A stretch of DNA of 64,000 nucleotides from Corynebacterium comes (GTDB lineage Bacteria > Actinomycetota > Actinomycetes > Mycobacteriales > Mycobacteriaceae): positions 2,542,001 through 2,606,000 of the forward strand of contig NZ_CP046453.1 of NCBI RefSeq assembly GCF_009734405.1, given 5' to 3'. The notes below the pieces were generated by a model that was given only the letters and a program-made list of their open reading frames with translations, was not told where the DNA came from and did no database searches. The position numbers were made by a program, and so were the translations under genes. This document shows positions 51,044-60,038 of the stretch, in pieces; position 1 is the stretch's first letter, and each line of letters starts with the position of its first letter.

Positions 51044-53364
51044 CTTCCCTCGCCGGGCCGGGCAGCAACGGGCACGTGAGGACGTATCCACCCGATCCCC
51101 CGGCGCAGCGCATCCGTTGTCCCGTTGATGCTTCTGACCAGTGGGATTGCCGGGGCGCGGGCGACCGGGGCCGCCACCACGGTTCCTACCCGGTATTCCG
51201 AGGTCTGCCAGTCCTGTTTATAGGCTCCACGTCCTATCATCTCATCGACGACAGTGAACCCCATATCATCGTGGAGCCCGACCAGATGCTCGAGCATCTG
51301 GTGCCCGGGAAGGAGCTTTCCGTAGGCGGGATCGAATCGGGTGAACCATCCCTCCACCCGCTCACCGGTCTGGAAGGTGATATTGAGCGCAACCCAGGTG
51401 GAGTCCACCGTGAGACCGACAACCAGGAGATGGCCGCCCTCCGCCTCCCGGGTCAGAAAACGCTCCGCGAAGTCCGCATGGTCATCACCGAGCAGGTTGA
51501 CACGTCCTTCCGGATCCGCCTCACTGGATACCCTGGCCACCCGCACCATCTCAGGCCATGCCGCCCGAAGCTCCCCCGGTGTCCGGACAACCACAAAACC
51601 CACCGGCCCGAACTGCTCCCCGATGCGTTCCCTCGCAACCCGGAAACGCCGGAGCGTTTTTCCGCTGCGGATGTCGTGCGGCGTACTTCCGGGCGGAAGG
51701 TCAATCACCGGGCAATGTTCGTCCGTCTCGTATTCGACGGTCCACCCGCCATGATCCAGCAGGGCCGTGGTCACCGGCGAATCTTCGGGCAGATGTGTCA
51801 ACTCCAGCACCACCCCGGCATCGTGAAGTCCCGCCACCAGTTCATCCTGTGACGTGGCGTCCTGCGCCAGCGCCTCCCCGACGGTGCCCCGGCCATGGCC
51901 GAGCAACCGGTGCACGGTGATTCCCGCCCGAGCCCGGGTGTGCAGCGGCAGCAACGCCACCAACCGATTTCGCCGGTGCACCGTCGCCACCGCCAGGTCC
52001 CCTTTACCCAGGGCCCGGAACCAACTCAACCCGTAGGAGGGGCGGGAAGAGAATCTGGTGGAGTATCGTTGCGCGAGGTCCTCCCACTGGGCCTCGAGCT
52101 CCTGGTCGACGGTGTCGTGGATTCGGAAACGGGTGATGCCGGAGTCGCCGCGGCCGCCCCGGGGGAAGGACGCGCTCCCCGGGCGGTGCCCGGCACGGGC
52201 GCCGGAGCCACCCGTCGCTGTCGTGCGGTGGTGCCCGGCGGCGGCGAGCAATTCGTTCACGATGACCGACGCCGTGTCCACCATGTTGTAGCGCTGGCAC
52301 ACATGCCGATGCCCCGCCTCGCCCATCCGCTGACGCAACCCAGCGTCATCGACCAACATCAGCAACACGCGGGCGACCTCCTCCCGTTGACGGCAATCGA
52401 CCAGAAATCCAGTCTCCCCGTCCACCACCATCTCCGGGATCGCCCCATTCGGATGGGCAATGACCGGTAGCCCCGCCACCATCGCCTCCAGGATCGCGTT
52501 CGGGGCCTGATCAATTACCGAGGGAAAACACAGGATGTCCACCCCGGCGAGGATGTCCCAGATTCTTCCGTCCCCCGGCGCCAGATCGTTGATCACGGTC
52601 AGCCCCGGTTCGGTCGGCACCTCCTCCAGCGTGATCAGGGTCAAATCCGCCCGGTCCTTCAGCTCGTCACGCCAGACATCGAGCAACAACCTGCCGCCCT
52701 TGCGCTCCAGCGTCGTGCCGATGAACACTATGCCCGGCCGCCGACCCGGATCACGCACGGGGACAGGCTCCGTGAGATAAGGGGAATGCACTCCCTTCTC
52801 CAGATGCGCGACCTTCTGCGGGGCAATACGGTAATCCGCCGAGCACAGCGACTTCGCCACCTTCTGCGAGGTGGCGAACACCTTCACTGCCGCCTGCAGC
52901 ACCGGCCGCTCGAAAAAGGGGTTGACCCTACTCATCGGCCCGGTGAACCGGGTCGGCTTCCGGTAGGGGATGCTGAAGACATTCAGCCGACCCGTACTGT
53001 CGGTGGTGATCACCGTGGGCACAGAACGCAGGAGACCCGCTCCACCGAGCATCGTGTTCTGCGTGTACACGTGCATTGCGTCGATCCCGCCGGCATCCAA
53101 CCGCTCCCGCACCCGCCGACGCATCATCCACGACTGCACCAACTGCCCGCGCAACGGCTGAAGGTCCAGGTCAAACCGGGCCAGACCTGGAAGCGGGGCA
53201 CGCAATAGCTTGCCGAGCAGACCAGGCTCCCCGCCGTCGAGAAACTCCACCTCGATGTCGTCCCGGTCCGCGAAAATCCTCCGGAACGCGCCGTGCACCG
53301 TCCGGTGCCCCCCTATGTTCTCGTTGACGAAAAGGAACCGGGGTCTGGTATCTGCGCCTCGCAT
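51040..53364 (-). CDS. Fused GT4 glycosyltransferase and FemAB/CelD-like acyltransferase
   Basis: A 774-residue two-domain protein. Residues 1-375 are a GT-B glycosyltransferase: FLFVNENIGGHRTVHGAFRR, GIVFIGTTLERKGGRLLLDV, and FPSVIDQAPNAILEAMVAGL with a GT4-type donor site. A Gly/Arg/Ser-rich linker spans about 376-410. Residues 411-735 match the acetyltransferase 6 (CelD/FemAB-like GNAT) fold: RPSYGLSWFRALGKGDLAVA, GWFTRFDPAYGKLLPGHQML and the final DEMIGRGAYKQDW. One polypeptide would add a sugar and then acylate or aminoacylate it. First gene of the leftward island operon. ATG 53364 is supported by GGAAGGA; ATG 53412 is possible. Confidence 0.85.
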   Translation of the reverse strand: MRGADTRPRFLFVNENIGGHRTVHGAFRRIFADRDDIEVEFLDGGEPGLLGKLLRAPLPGLARFDLDLQPLRGQLVQSWMMRRRVRERLDAGGIDAMHVYTQNTMLGGAGLLRSVPTVITTDSTGRLNVFSIPYRKPTRFTGPMSRVNPFFERPVLQAAVKVFATSQKVAKSLCSADYRIAPQKVAHLEKGVHSPYLTEPVPVRDPGRRPGIVFIGTTLERKGGRLLLDVWRDELKDRADLTLITLEEVPTEPGLTVINDLAPGDGRIWDILAGVDILCFPSVIDQAPNAILEAMVAGLPVIAHPNGAIPEMVVDGETGFLVDCRQREEVARVLLMLVDDAGLRQRMGEAGHRHVCQRYNMVDTASVIVNELLAAAGHHRTTATGGSGARAGHRPGSASFPRGGRGDSGITRFRIHDTVDQELEAQWEDLAQRYSTRFSSRPSYGLSWFRALGKGDLAVATVHRRNRLVALLPLHTRARAGITVHRLLGHGRGTVGEALAQDATSQDELVAGLHDAGVVLELTHLPEDSPVTTALLDHGGWTVEYETDEHCPVIDLPPGSTPHDIRSGKTLRRFRVARERIGEQFGPVGFVVVRTPGELRAAWPEMVRVARVSSEADPEGRVNLLGDDHADFAERFLTREAEGGHLLVVGLTVDSTWVALNITFQTGERVEGWFTRFDPAYGKLLPGHQMLEHLVGLHDDMGFTVVDEMIGRGAYKQDWQTSEYRVGTVVAAPVARAPAIPLVRSINGTTDALRRGIGWIRPHVPVAARPGEGR

Positions 53365-53504
53365 GAGCTTGATCCTTCCGTGGCGTGATGCCACCGGCAG
53401 ACCCCGGAACAAGAGAACTCAAGAGCAACAACCGGGGTGATCATCAGTCAGCGTCAGAATAACCCCGGGCACCCCGCTCTGTCCCCCACTTGGGCCACAA
53501 ACCC

Positions 53505-55055
53505 CTACAGGGGCATGATCGTGTGCTTCTTCGACAGATCCTGCTCGTCCTTCGTGACCAGCTGACGCAACGCCCTGCGCAACGCCAGGCGTGTCTCACG
53601 CGGCTGGATCATCGCGTCCAGGTAACCGCGTTCCGCCGCCACATAGGGTGAGGTCATGTTCTCGTCGTAGAAGTCCATGAAGATTTTCTTCAGGTAGTCA
53701 CGCTGCTCCGGCGGGGCGGCCGCGAGCTGCTTGCCCTGGATCATCACGACCGCCGCGGCGGATCCCATGACGGCGATCTGCGCGGTGGGCCACGCGAAGT
53801 TGATGTCACCGCTGAGGTTCTTGGACCCCATCACGGCGTAGGCGCCACCGTATGCCTTGCGCACGATGAGCGTCACCTTCGGCACGGTGGCCTCCACCAG
53901 GGCGAAGGCGAGCTTCGCACCGCGGTGGATCAGGCCGGCCTTCTCCTGATCCACACCGGGCAGGTAGCCCGGGGTGTCCACGACGAAGACGAGCGGGATG
54001 TTGTACGCGTCGCAGGTGCGGATGAAGCGTGCGCCCTTGTCGGCCGCGTCGGCGTCGATGCAGCCGGCGAGGTGCATGGGGTTGTTGGCGATGAAGCCGA
54101 CGGCGCGGCCGTCGATACGCCCGAACGCCGTGATCAGGTTCGGGCCGTAGTTGGCCTGGATCTCCACCAGGTGCCCGTCATCGCCGAGCTGGACCAGCAG
54201 GTCCAGCATGTCGTAGCCGGCGTTGGAGTCGTCGGGCATGAACAGGTCGAGGGCGGGCTCGTCGGCGACGTCCTCGTCGCTGGGCGCGGCGAACACCGGC
54301 GCCGGGTCGTGGCAGGTCAGGGGCAGGTGGTCGAGGAGGTCACGGACGGCGTCGAAGGCCTCGTCCTCCGAATCGACGACCATGGAGATGTTGCCGTTGA
54401 GCTCCTGCTGGCGGGCGCCGCCGAGCTCCGCGGAGGTGACGTCCTCGCCGGTGACCTCGCGGATGACGTTCGGGCCGGTGACGTACATCTCGGACTCGCC
54501 GTCGACGGCGATGACGAAGTCGGTGGTCACCGGCGCGTAGACGGCGCCACCGGCGGAGCGACCGAGCATGACGGAGATCTGCGGGCTGCGGCCGGACAAC
54601 GGGAGCTGGCGACGGGAGATCTCGGAGTACATGGCCAGAGACGTCACGGCGTCCTGGATGCGGGCTCCACCGGAGTCCTGGATGCCGACGACCGGGCAGC
54701 CGATCTTGATGGCCATCTCCATCACCTCGACGACCTTGCGGCCGAAGGTCTCGCCGACGGAACCGCCGTAGACGGTCTTGTCGTGGGCGTAGATGGCGAC
54801 GGGGCGGCCGTCGATGCGCCCGTAGCCGGTGACCACACCGTCGGAGTAGACGGCGTCCTCCACACCCGGGGTCTTCGCGAGGGCGCCGATCTCGACGAAG
54901 GAGCCTTCGTCGAGAAGCGAGGCGATGCGCTGACGCGGGGTGGAACGCCCGTCGTCGTCACGCTTCTTCCGGGCTCGCTCACTGCCGGGGTCGCGCGCCT
55001 GATCCAGGCGGGCACGTAGGTCCGCAAGCTTCGCCGCGGTCGACGTTTCAGTCAC
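53505..55055 (-). CDS. accD3: Acyl-CoA carboxylase beta subunit AccD3 (mycolate pathway)
   Basis: A 516-residue carboxyltransferase subunit. The N-terminal crotonase-like domain has VVGIQDSGGARIQDAVTSLA and the C-terminal domain has YNIPLVFVVDTPGYLPGVDQ and VRKAYGGAYAVMGSKNL. In corynebacteria AccD3, with AccD2, AccE and AccBC, makes carboxylated long acyl-CoA, the extender condensed by Pks13; it equals M. tuberculosis AccD4. The conserved position directly after pks13 supports the assignment. The 140 bp after the stop separate it from the island. Confidence 0.93.
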   Translation of the reverse strand: MTETSTAAKLADLRARLDQARDPGSERARKKRDDDGRSTPRQRIASLLDEGSFVEIGALAKTPGVEDAVYSDGVVTGYGRIDGRPVAIYAHDKTVYGGSVGETFGRKVVEVMEMAIKIGCPVVGIQDSGGARIQDAVTSLAMYSEISRRQLPLSGRSPQISVMLGRSAGGAVYAPVTTDFVIAVDGESEMYVTGPNVIREVTGEDVTSAELGGARQQELNGNISMVVDSEDEAFDAVRDLLDHLPLTCHDPAPVFAAPSDEDVADEPALDLFMPDDSNAGYDMLDLLVQLGDDGHLVEIQANYGPNLITAFGRIDGRAVGFIANNPMHLAGCIDADAADKGARFIRTCDAYNIPLVFVVDTPGYLPGVDQEKAGLIHRGAKLAFALVEATVPKVTLIVRKAYGGAYAVMGSKNLSGDINFAWPTAQIAVMGSAAAVVMIQGKQLAAAPPEQRDYLKKIFMDFYDENMTSPYVAAERGYLDAMIQPRETRLALRRALRQLVTKDEQDLSKKHTIMPL

Positions 55056-55079
55056 AGGTCACCACTCGATTCGTTGCCG

Positions 55080-58000
55080 CTAGTCGTCCAGATCCTCGAT
55101 GCGCCTGGCCATGTGCGCGCCCACGACGCCGATGGCCGGTTCATCGGGGACTGCGAGGTGATCGCCCTTCAACTGGACGATGTCAAGTTCATCAACGATA
55201 GCCGACCAGCCACCGTCCGGGTCAATATGCGCGTAACGCGGCTCCAGCTCGATGGCGCCGTCGTGCATCCGCTCCGAGCGGAACAACAGCACCGGGACGT
55301 CCACCTCTGCCCAGCGGGCGAAGTCGAGCTTGTCCAGGATGCGGTTGTCCACGAAGCTGGCGCGCTGGTGCTCCAGGACGCCGGCGGCCAGGCCGTGCTC
55401 CGAGGCGTCGGTGGTGGCGAGGAACTGCTCCAGCATGGCGAGCATGGCCTCCTCGCCGGCTGTCTCCAGCAGCTCGAAGGGCACCGGGAATTCCAGCCCG
55501 TAGGTCTTGCTGGCGAAGTCGCTGTAGCGCTCCCAGCGGGCCTTCGTCTCCTCCATGGTGTCCGGGATCGGCTCGGAGGGCTGGGCGGTGTCGAGCAGCG
55601 CGATATAGGCGACCTCGACGTCGGTGGCCCTGAGCTGGTGCGCGACCTCGTAGGCCAGCGCCCCGCCGAAGGACCAGCCGCCGAGGACCACGGGGTGGCC
55701 CCCGGAGTACTCACGGATCTCGTCGATGTAGGCGGCGGCACGCTCCTCGAGGCTGCCTTCGAGACGCTCGACCCCGTAGACGGGGATGTCCTCGGGCAGG
55801 CGGCGTGTCAGCGGCTGGTACACCACGGAGGAACCACCGGCCGGATGGAACATGAACACGCTCGGCTTCGTGGACCCCTCCGCGCGTGCCCGCAGGACAC
55901 GGATGTTGCCCTCGACCTCGGTCTCCAGGGCGTCACGCACGATGTTGGCCAGCGGCTCCAGCGTGTCCACCTCGGTGACCTGCTCGGCCGTGATCTCCAG
56001 GCCGGCCCGCTCCGACAGTCGCTCGGCGATCTGCTTCGCGACGTCCGCGTCCACCTCAGGCAGCACGGTGGTCACACCCGCCGGTGCTTTGCCGGTGAGA
56101 GTGGCCCAGGTACCGAAGACCATGCGCTCGGCGGCGTCACGCGGGGCGACACCGACTCCCTCGCCCGGCTCCGGATCCTCGCGCACGTCCTGCTCCGCTT
56201 CCTTGACGTCGGCGATGGACACGACCGGCTCGAGGAGCGGGGTGCCGCTGTTCTGCTTGGCGGCGACGGCGTCCTCGACGATCCTGACCACGTCGGAGAC
56301 GGAGGCGTCGCGGAGGGCCTGGACCTGCAGCGGCGGGATCTGGAAGTCATTTTCCACCCGGTTCTTGATGCGCATGCCCATGAGCGAATCCAGGCCGAGG
56401 TCGATGAGCGGGAGCTCGCCCGGCAGGTCATCGACGTCGTAGCCCATCGATTCGGAGACGATGGCGCGCAGGCGCGCCTCCACCGTCTCCCCGGAGGCCG
56501 GGTCCCAGCGGAACTCCTCGATATCGAGCTCATCGTCTGTGTCGGCGGTGGCGACGGCATTGTCTGCCCCGCCCTCCTGCAGCGCCTGGACGCCCGGGAT
56601 CGCCGTCGGGCTTCCCAGCCTGAGTGCGGTGGCGAAGCCCTCCGCCAGCAGGGTCGTGGCACCGTTCTCAGTGACACCGTGGACCGTGATGGTCACGCCA
56701 CCCACACCGCGGTTGACCACCGTGGTGATCTCACCGGCGACCGGCAGCATGGCGTATTCCTCGGCTGCGACGAGTTGGGCGCCCGGCTGCACGGCCTCGG
56801 CGGCGCGTTCGAGCAGAGCGAGGGCGGAAGGCACCTGGTTGGCGTCCGTGCTGAACGCGACGATGCCGCCCGGCAGGGTCACCCGCTGGCCCGGCAGCTG
56901 GGCCGGGCGGTGGCTGGAGGGGCGCGCGTTGGTCCAGTAGCGCTGGTGCTTCCACGTGATGTGGGGCGCGTGCAGGAGCTCGCCGGGGCCGTAGATCAGG
57001 GAGAGATCCACCGGTGCGCCGGCGGCGTAGAGCTTCGCCAGCAGATCCCGCAGTGCCTCGACTTCACTGACCTTGCGCTTGAGTGCGAAGAGCAGCTGTG
57101 CGTCGGGCTTGCCCACGGAGAATGCCGTGTTCATCATGCCCATGATGGCCACCGGGTTGGGGGCGATCTCGACGAGCATGGTGTGGGCGTTGGCGAAAGC
57201 CGCCTCGGTGGCGTCCTGGAAGTACACCGACTGTCGGGTCATGCGCAGCCAGTAGTCGGTGTCGTGGATGGTCTCCCCCGGCTGGTGAACCACGCCGCGG
57301 TCGACGGAGCTGAACAGCGGGGTGTGCAGCGGCTGCGGAACGATGCCTGCGGTCTCGAAGCCGAGCTCACCGAGCAACGGCTCGACCGCGCTGGTGTGTC
57401 CGGCGCCCTTGACGTTGAGCAGACGGGCGAACTTGCCCTCGCCCTCCAGCTTCTCCACGAGGGCGGTCACCTGGTCGCGCGGCCCACCCACGGTGGTCAT
57501 GCCCGGAGCGGCGTACACGGCCGGCTCGATCTCGGCGAAGGCCTCGTCGGCGTTGAGCTCGGTGAGCTGTTCGGTGGACAGCTCAACCACCGCCATGGCA
57601 CCGAGCTGGTCCTCCGGCAGTGACTTCTCCCCCTCGCCCATGAGGCGGGCGCGGTGGCAGGCGATCTGCATGGCGTCATCGGCGCTCAACCCACCGGCGG
57701 CGTAGGCGGCGGCGATCTCACCCATGGACATGCCCATGACGGCGGCCGGCTTCGCGCCGAAGGCGGCGAGCAGGTCGGTCAGCGCAATCTGAATGGCGGT
57801 GATGGCGACCTGTGCGGTCTCCGTGTCGTAGGTCTGCTCGTCGTCGGCGACGATCTCCAGGATCGACCAGCCGGACTCGAACTGGACGCGCTCGTCGAGC
57901 TCCGCCAGTCGCGCGCGGAACATCGGTGAGCAGGCGACGAGTTCCTTGGCCATCTTCCGGTGCTGGGAACCGAAGCCGGAGTAGACGAACACCGGGCCCA

Positions 58001-59927
58001 TCGTCAACGGGGAGTCGGCGGCGGTGATGCCCACCGACACCTTGCCGTCGGCGACCTGGCGTAGGCGCTTCACTGCCTCGTCGACGGTCTCCGCACTGAT
58101 CACGGCGCGGGAGCGGCCGTGGTTGCGACGTGCCAGGGAGCGTGCCAGCGGCACCAGGTCGGCGTCGGGACGGCCCTCGAGGAAGTCGGCGACGTCGGCG
58201 GCCGCCTGGCGACGGCGCGAAGGGAGCAGGCCGGAGACCGGCAGCAGCACCGCGTTCGGGTGCTCCGGGTCGGTGAGCTGAGCCTCCCCGGGCGCGGCGG
58301 CCTCGGCCTCGTAGTCGGCCGGGTCGAAGGAGCTGACCACCACGTGGGCGTTGGTGCCGCCGAAGCCGAAGCCGGAGACGCCGGCGACCTTACGCTCGGA
58401 GTACTCGGGCCACTCGCGGGGATCCTCGACGACCTCGAGCCGCTCGGCGTCGAAGTCGATGTAGCGGTTCGGCGCAGCGAAATGCAGGGACGGCGGGATG
58501 ACGCCGTGCTGCATCGCCTGGACGACCTTGATCAGGCCGGCCGCTCCCGCGGCGGACTCGGAGTGGCCGATGTTGGATTTCACCGAACCCAGCAGGGTCG
58601 GGTGTTTCGGGTCACGGCCATCGCCGAGCACCGCACCGAGGGCGGTGGCCTCGATCGGGTCGCCCAGGATGGTGCCGGTGCCGTGGGCCTCGATGTAGTC
58701 CACCTCGGCGGGGTCGATCCCGGCGTCGTCGTAGGCGCGGCTCAGGACGTCGATCTGCGCATCCGGGTTGGGGGCCGTCAAGCCGTTGGAGTGGCCGTCT
58801 GAGTTGACGGCGGAACCCTTGATGACGGCGAGGATCTCATCGCCGTCGGCAAGCGCATCCTTCACGCGTTTGAGCACGATCACACCGGCGGCGTCGGAGC
58901 GGATGAAACCGTCGGCGTCGTCGGAGAAGGCGTGGATGTGGCCCGTCGGGCTGAGCACACCCAGCTCGCCGAAGGCGGTGGTGACGAAGGGGGAGGCGAG
59001 GACGTTCACGCCGCCGGCCACGGCGACGTCGGCGTCGCCGTCACGCAGCGAACGGACCGCCTGGTGGACGGCGACGAGCGAGGATGAGCACGCCGTGTCG
59101 ACGCTGACGGACGGGCCGCGGAAGTCGAAGGCGTAGGAGATGCGGTTCGGGATGATCGAGCTGGCCGTACCCGTCAGGGCGTAGGGGTGCGCCTCGGCGG
59201 GGTCCGCGGCGATGAGCATGGCGTAGTCGTTGTTCGACGAACCGATGAACACGCCCACGGATGCGCCGCGCAGCGTGTTGGGTGCCACGTGGGCGTTCTC
59301 GAGGGCCTCCCAGGTGACCTCCAGCATGATGCGCTGCTGCGGATCCATGTTGGCGGCCTCGAGGGGTGAGAGGCCAAAGAACTCCGCGTCGAAGCTGGAG
59401 AGATCCGTCAGGTAACCGCCGGTCAGCGACTGTTCCGCCATTTTGGCGGACATGACCTCCTCACCCGAGTACTCCGACCAACGGCCGATCGGCAGTTCGC
59501 CGGTGCCGTCGCGGCCCTCGACGAGCATGGACCAGTACTCCTCCAGGGTGTCCGCACCCGGGAAGCGGCCACCCATGCCGATGATGGCGATGTCATGGGT
59601 GCCCGGAGTCTGCGCGGCACCGCCGGAATGGCGTGCACGCGGGCGGGTGCGCTCACGTGAGACCGGCTCACCCTCGACGAGTCGCTGCGCCAGCGCCTGA
59701 ATCGTCGGGTACTCGTAGGCGATCGTCGCATCGAGCTGCACGCCGAGGAGGTTCTCCAGCTCACCGGACAGGATGACCGCGTCACGGGAGGAGAGCCCGA
59801 AGTTCTCCATCGGCTTGGTGTCGGTGACTTCCTCCGGGCTGAGCCCGCTGACCTCGACAACCCAGGCGCGGAGCCACCCGCGGAGCTGCTCGACGTTCAT
59901 CGTCGCGGGGGTACGGCTCTCACTCAT
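55080..59927 (-). CDS. pks13: Polyketide synthase Pks13 (mycolate condensase)
   Basis: A 1615-residue type I polyketide synthase that condenses two fatty acyl chains into the beta-keto corynomycolate precursor. Domain order: N-terminal ACP (ENFGLSSRDAVIL, near residue 46), ketosynthase with VDTACSSSLVAVH (Cys280), acyltransferase with GMSMGEIAAAYAAGG (Ser734), C-terminal ACP with LGLDSLMGMRI (Ser1181), and thioesterase with GGWSFGGALAYE (Ser1419). All active-site residues are present and the length fits corynebacterial Pks13. It lies between fadD32 and accD3. Confidence 0.96.
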   Translation of the reverse strand: MSESRTPATMNVEQLRGWLRAWVVEVSGLSPEEVTDTKPMENFGLSSRDAVILSGELENLLGVQLDATIAYEYPTIQALAQRLVEGEPVSRERTRPRARHSGGAAQTPGTHDIAIIGMGGRFPGADTLEEYWSMLVEGRDGTGELPIGRWSEYSGEEVMSAKMAEQSLTGGYLTDLSSFDAEFFGLSPLEAANMDPQQRIMLEVTWEALENAHVAPNTLRGASVGVFIGSSNNDYAMLIAADPAEAHPYALTGTASSIIPNRISYAFDFRGPSVSVDTACSSSLVAVHQAVRSLRDGDADVAVAGGVNVLASPFVTTAFGELGVLSPTGHIHAFSDDADGFIRSDAAGVIVLKRVKDALADGDEILAVIKGSAVNSDGHSNGLTAPNPDAQIDVLSRAYDDAGIDPAEVDYIEAHGTGTILGDPIEATALGAVLGDGRDPKHPTLLGSVKSNIGHSESAAGAAGLIKVVQAMQHGVIPPSLHFAAPNRYIDFDAERLEVVEDPREWPEYSERKVAGVSGFGFGGTNAHVVVSSFDPADYEAEAAAPGEAQLTDPEHPNAVLLPVSGLLPSRRRQAAADVADFLEGRPDADLVPLARSLARRNHGRSRAVISAETVDEAVKRLRQVADGKVSVGITAADSPLTMGPVFVYSGFGSQHRKMAKELVACSPMFRARLAELDERVQFESGWSILEIVADDEQTYDTETAQVAITAIQIALTDLLAAFGAKPAAVMGMSMGEIAAAYAAGGLSADDAMQIACHRARLMGEGEKSLPEDQLGAMAVVELSTEQLTELNADEAFAEIEPAVYAAPGMTTVGGPRDQVTALVEKLEGEGKFARLLNVKGAGHTSAVEPLLGELGFETAGIVPQPLHTPLFSSVDRGVVHQPGETIHDTDYWLRMTRQSVYFQDATEAAFANAHTMLVEIAPNPVAIMGMMNTAFSVGKPDAQLLFALKRKVSEVEALRDLLAKLYAAGAPVDLSLIYGPGELLHAPHITWKHQRYWTNARPSSHRPAQLPGQRVTLPGGIVAFSTDANQVPSALALLERAAEAVQPGAQLVAAEEYAMLPVAGEITTVVNRGVGGVTITVHGVTENGATTLLAEGFATALRLGSPTAIPGVQALQEGGADNAVATADTDDELDIEEFRWDPASGETVEARLRAIVSESMGYDVDDLPGELPLIDLGLDSLMGMRIKNRVENDFQIPPLQVQALRDASVSDVVRIVEDAVAAKQNSGTPLLEPVVSIADVKEAEQDVREDPEPGEGVGVAPRDAAERMVFGTWATLTGKAPAGVTTVLPEVDADVAKQIAERLSERAGLEITAEQVTEVDTLEPLANIVRDALETEVEGNIRVLRARAEGSTKPSVFMFHPAGGSSVVYQPLTRRLPEDIPVYGVERLEGSLEERAAAYIDEIREYSGGHPVVLGGWSFGGALAYEVAHQLRATDVEVAYIALLDTAQPSEPIPDTMEETKARWERYSDFASKTYGLEFPVPFELLETAGEEAMLAMLEQFLATTDASEHGLAAGVLEHQRASFVDNRILDKLDFARWAEVDVPVLLFRSERMHDGAIELEPRYAHIDPDGGWSAIVDELDIVQLKGDHLAVPDEPAIGVVGAHMARRIEDLDD

Positions 59928-60038
59928 GTACGCGGTCTTCCTTTTTTCGTCTCAGGTCCAGCACAGTTTATTCGTACGGGACGTTATCGCCTGTGTGGAT
60001 CCCTTCGTTACATGTGCCTGGTCATCCCCGGTGGGAGA

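Noticed and set aside
55074..57623. 849-residue plus-strand frame opposite pks13
   Set aside because: Antisense to well-defined acyltransferase, ACP and thioesterase domains; no recognisable motifs.
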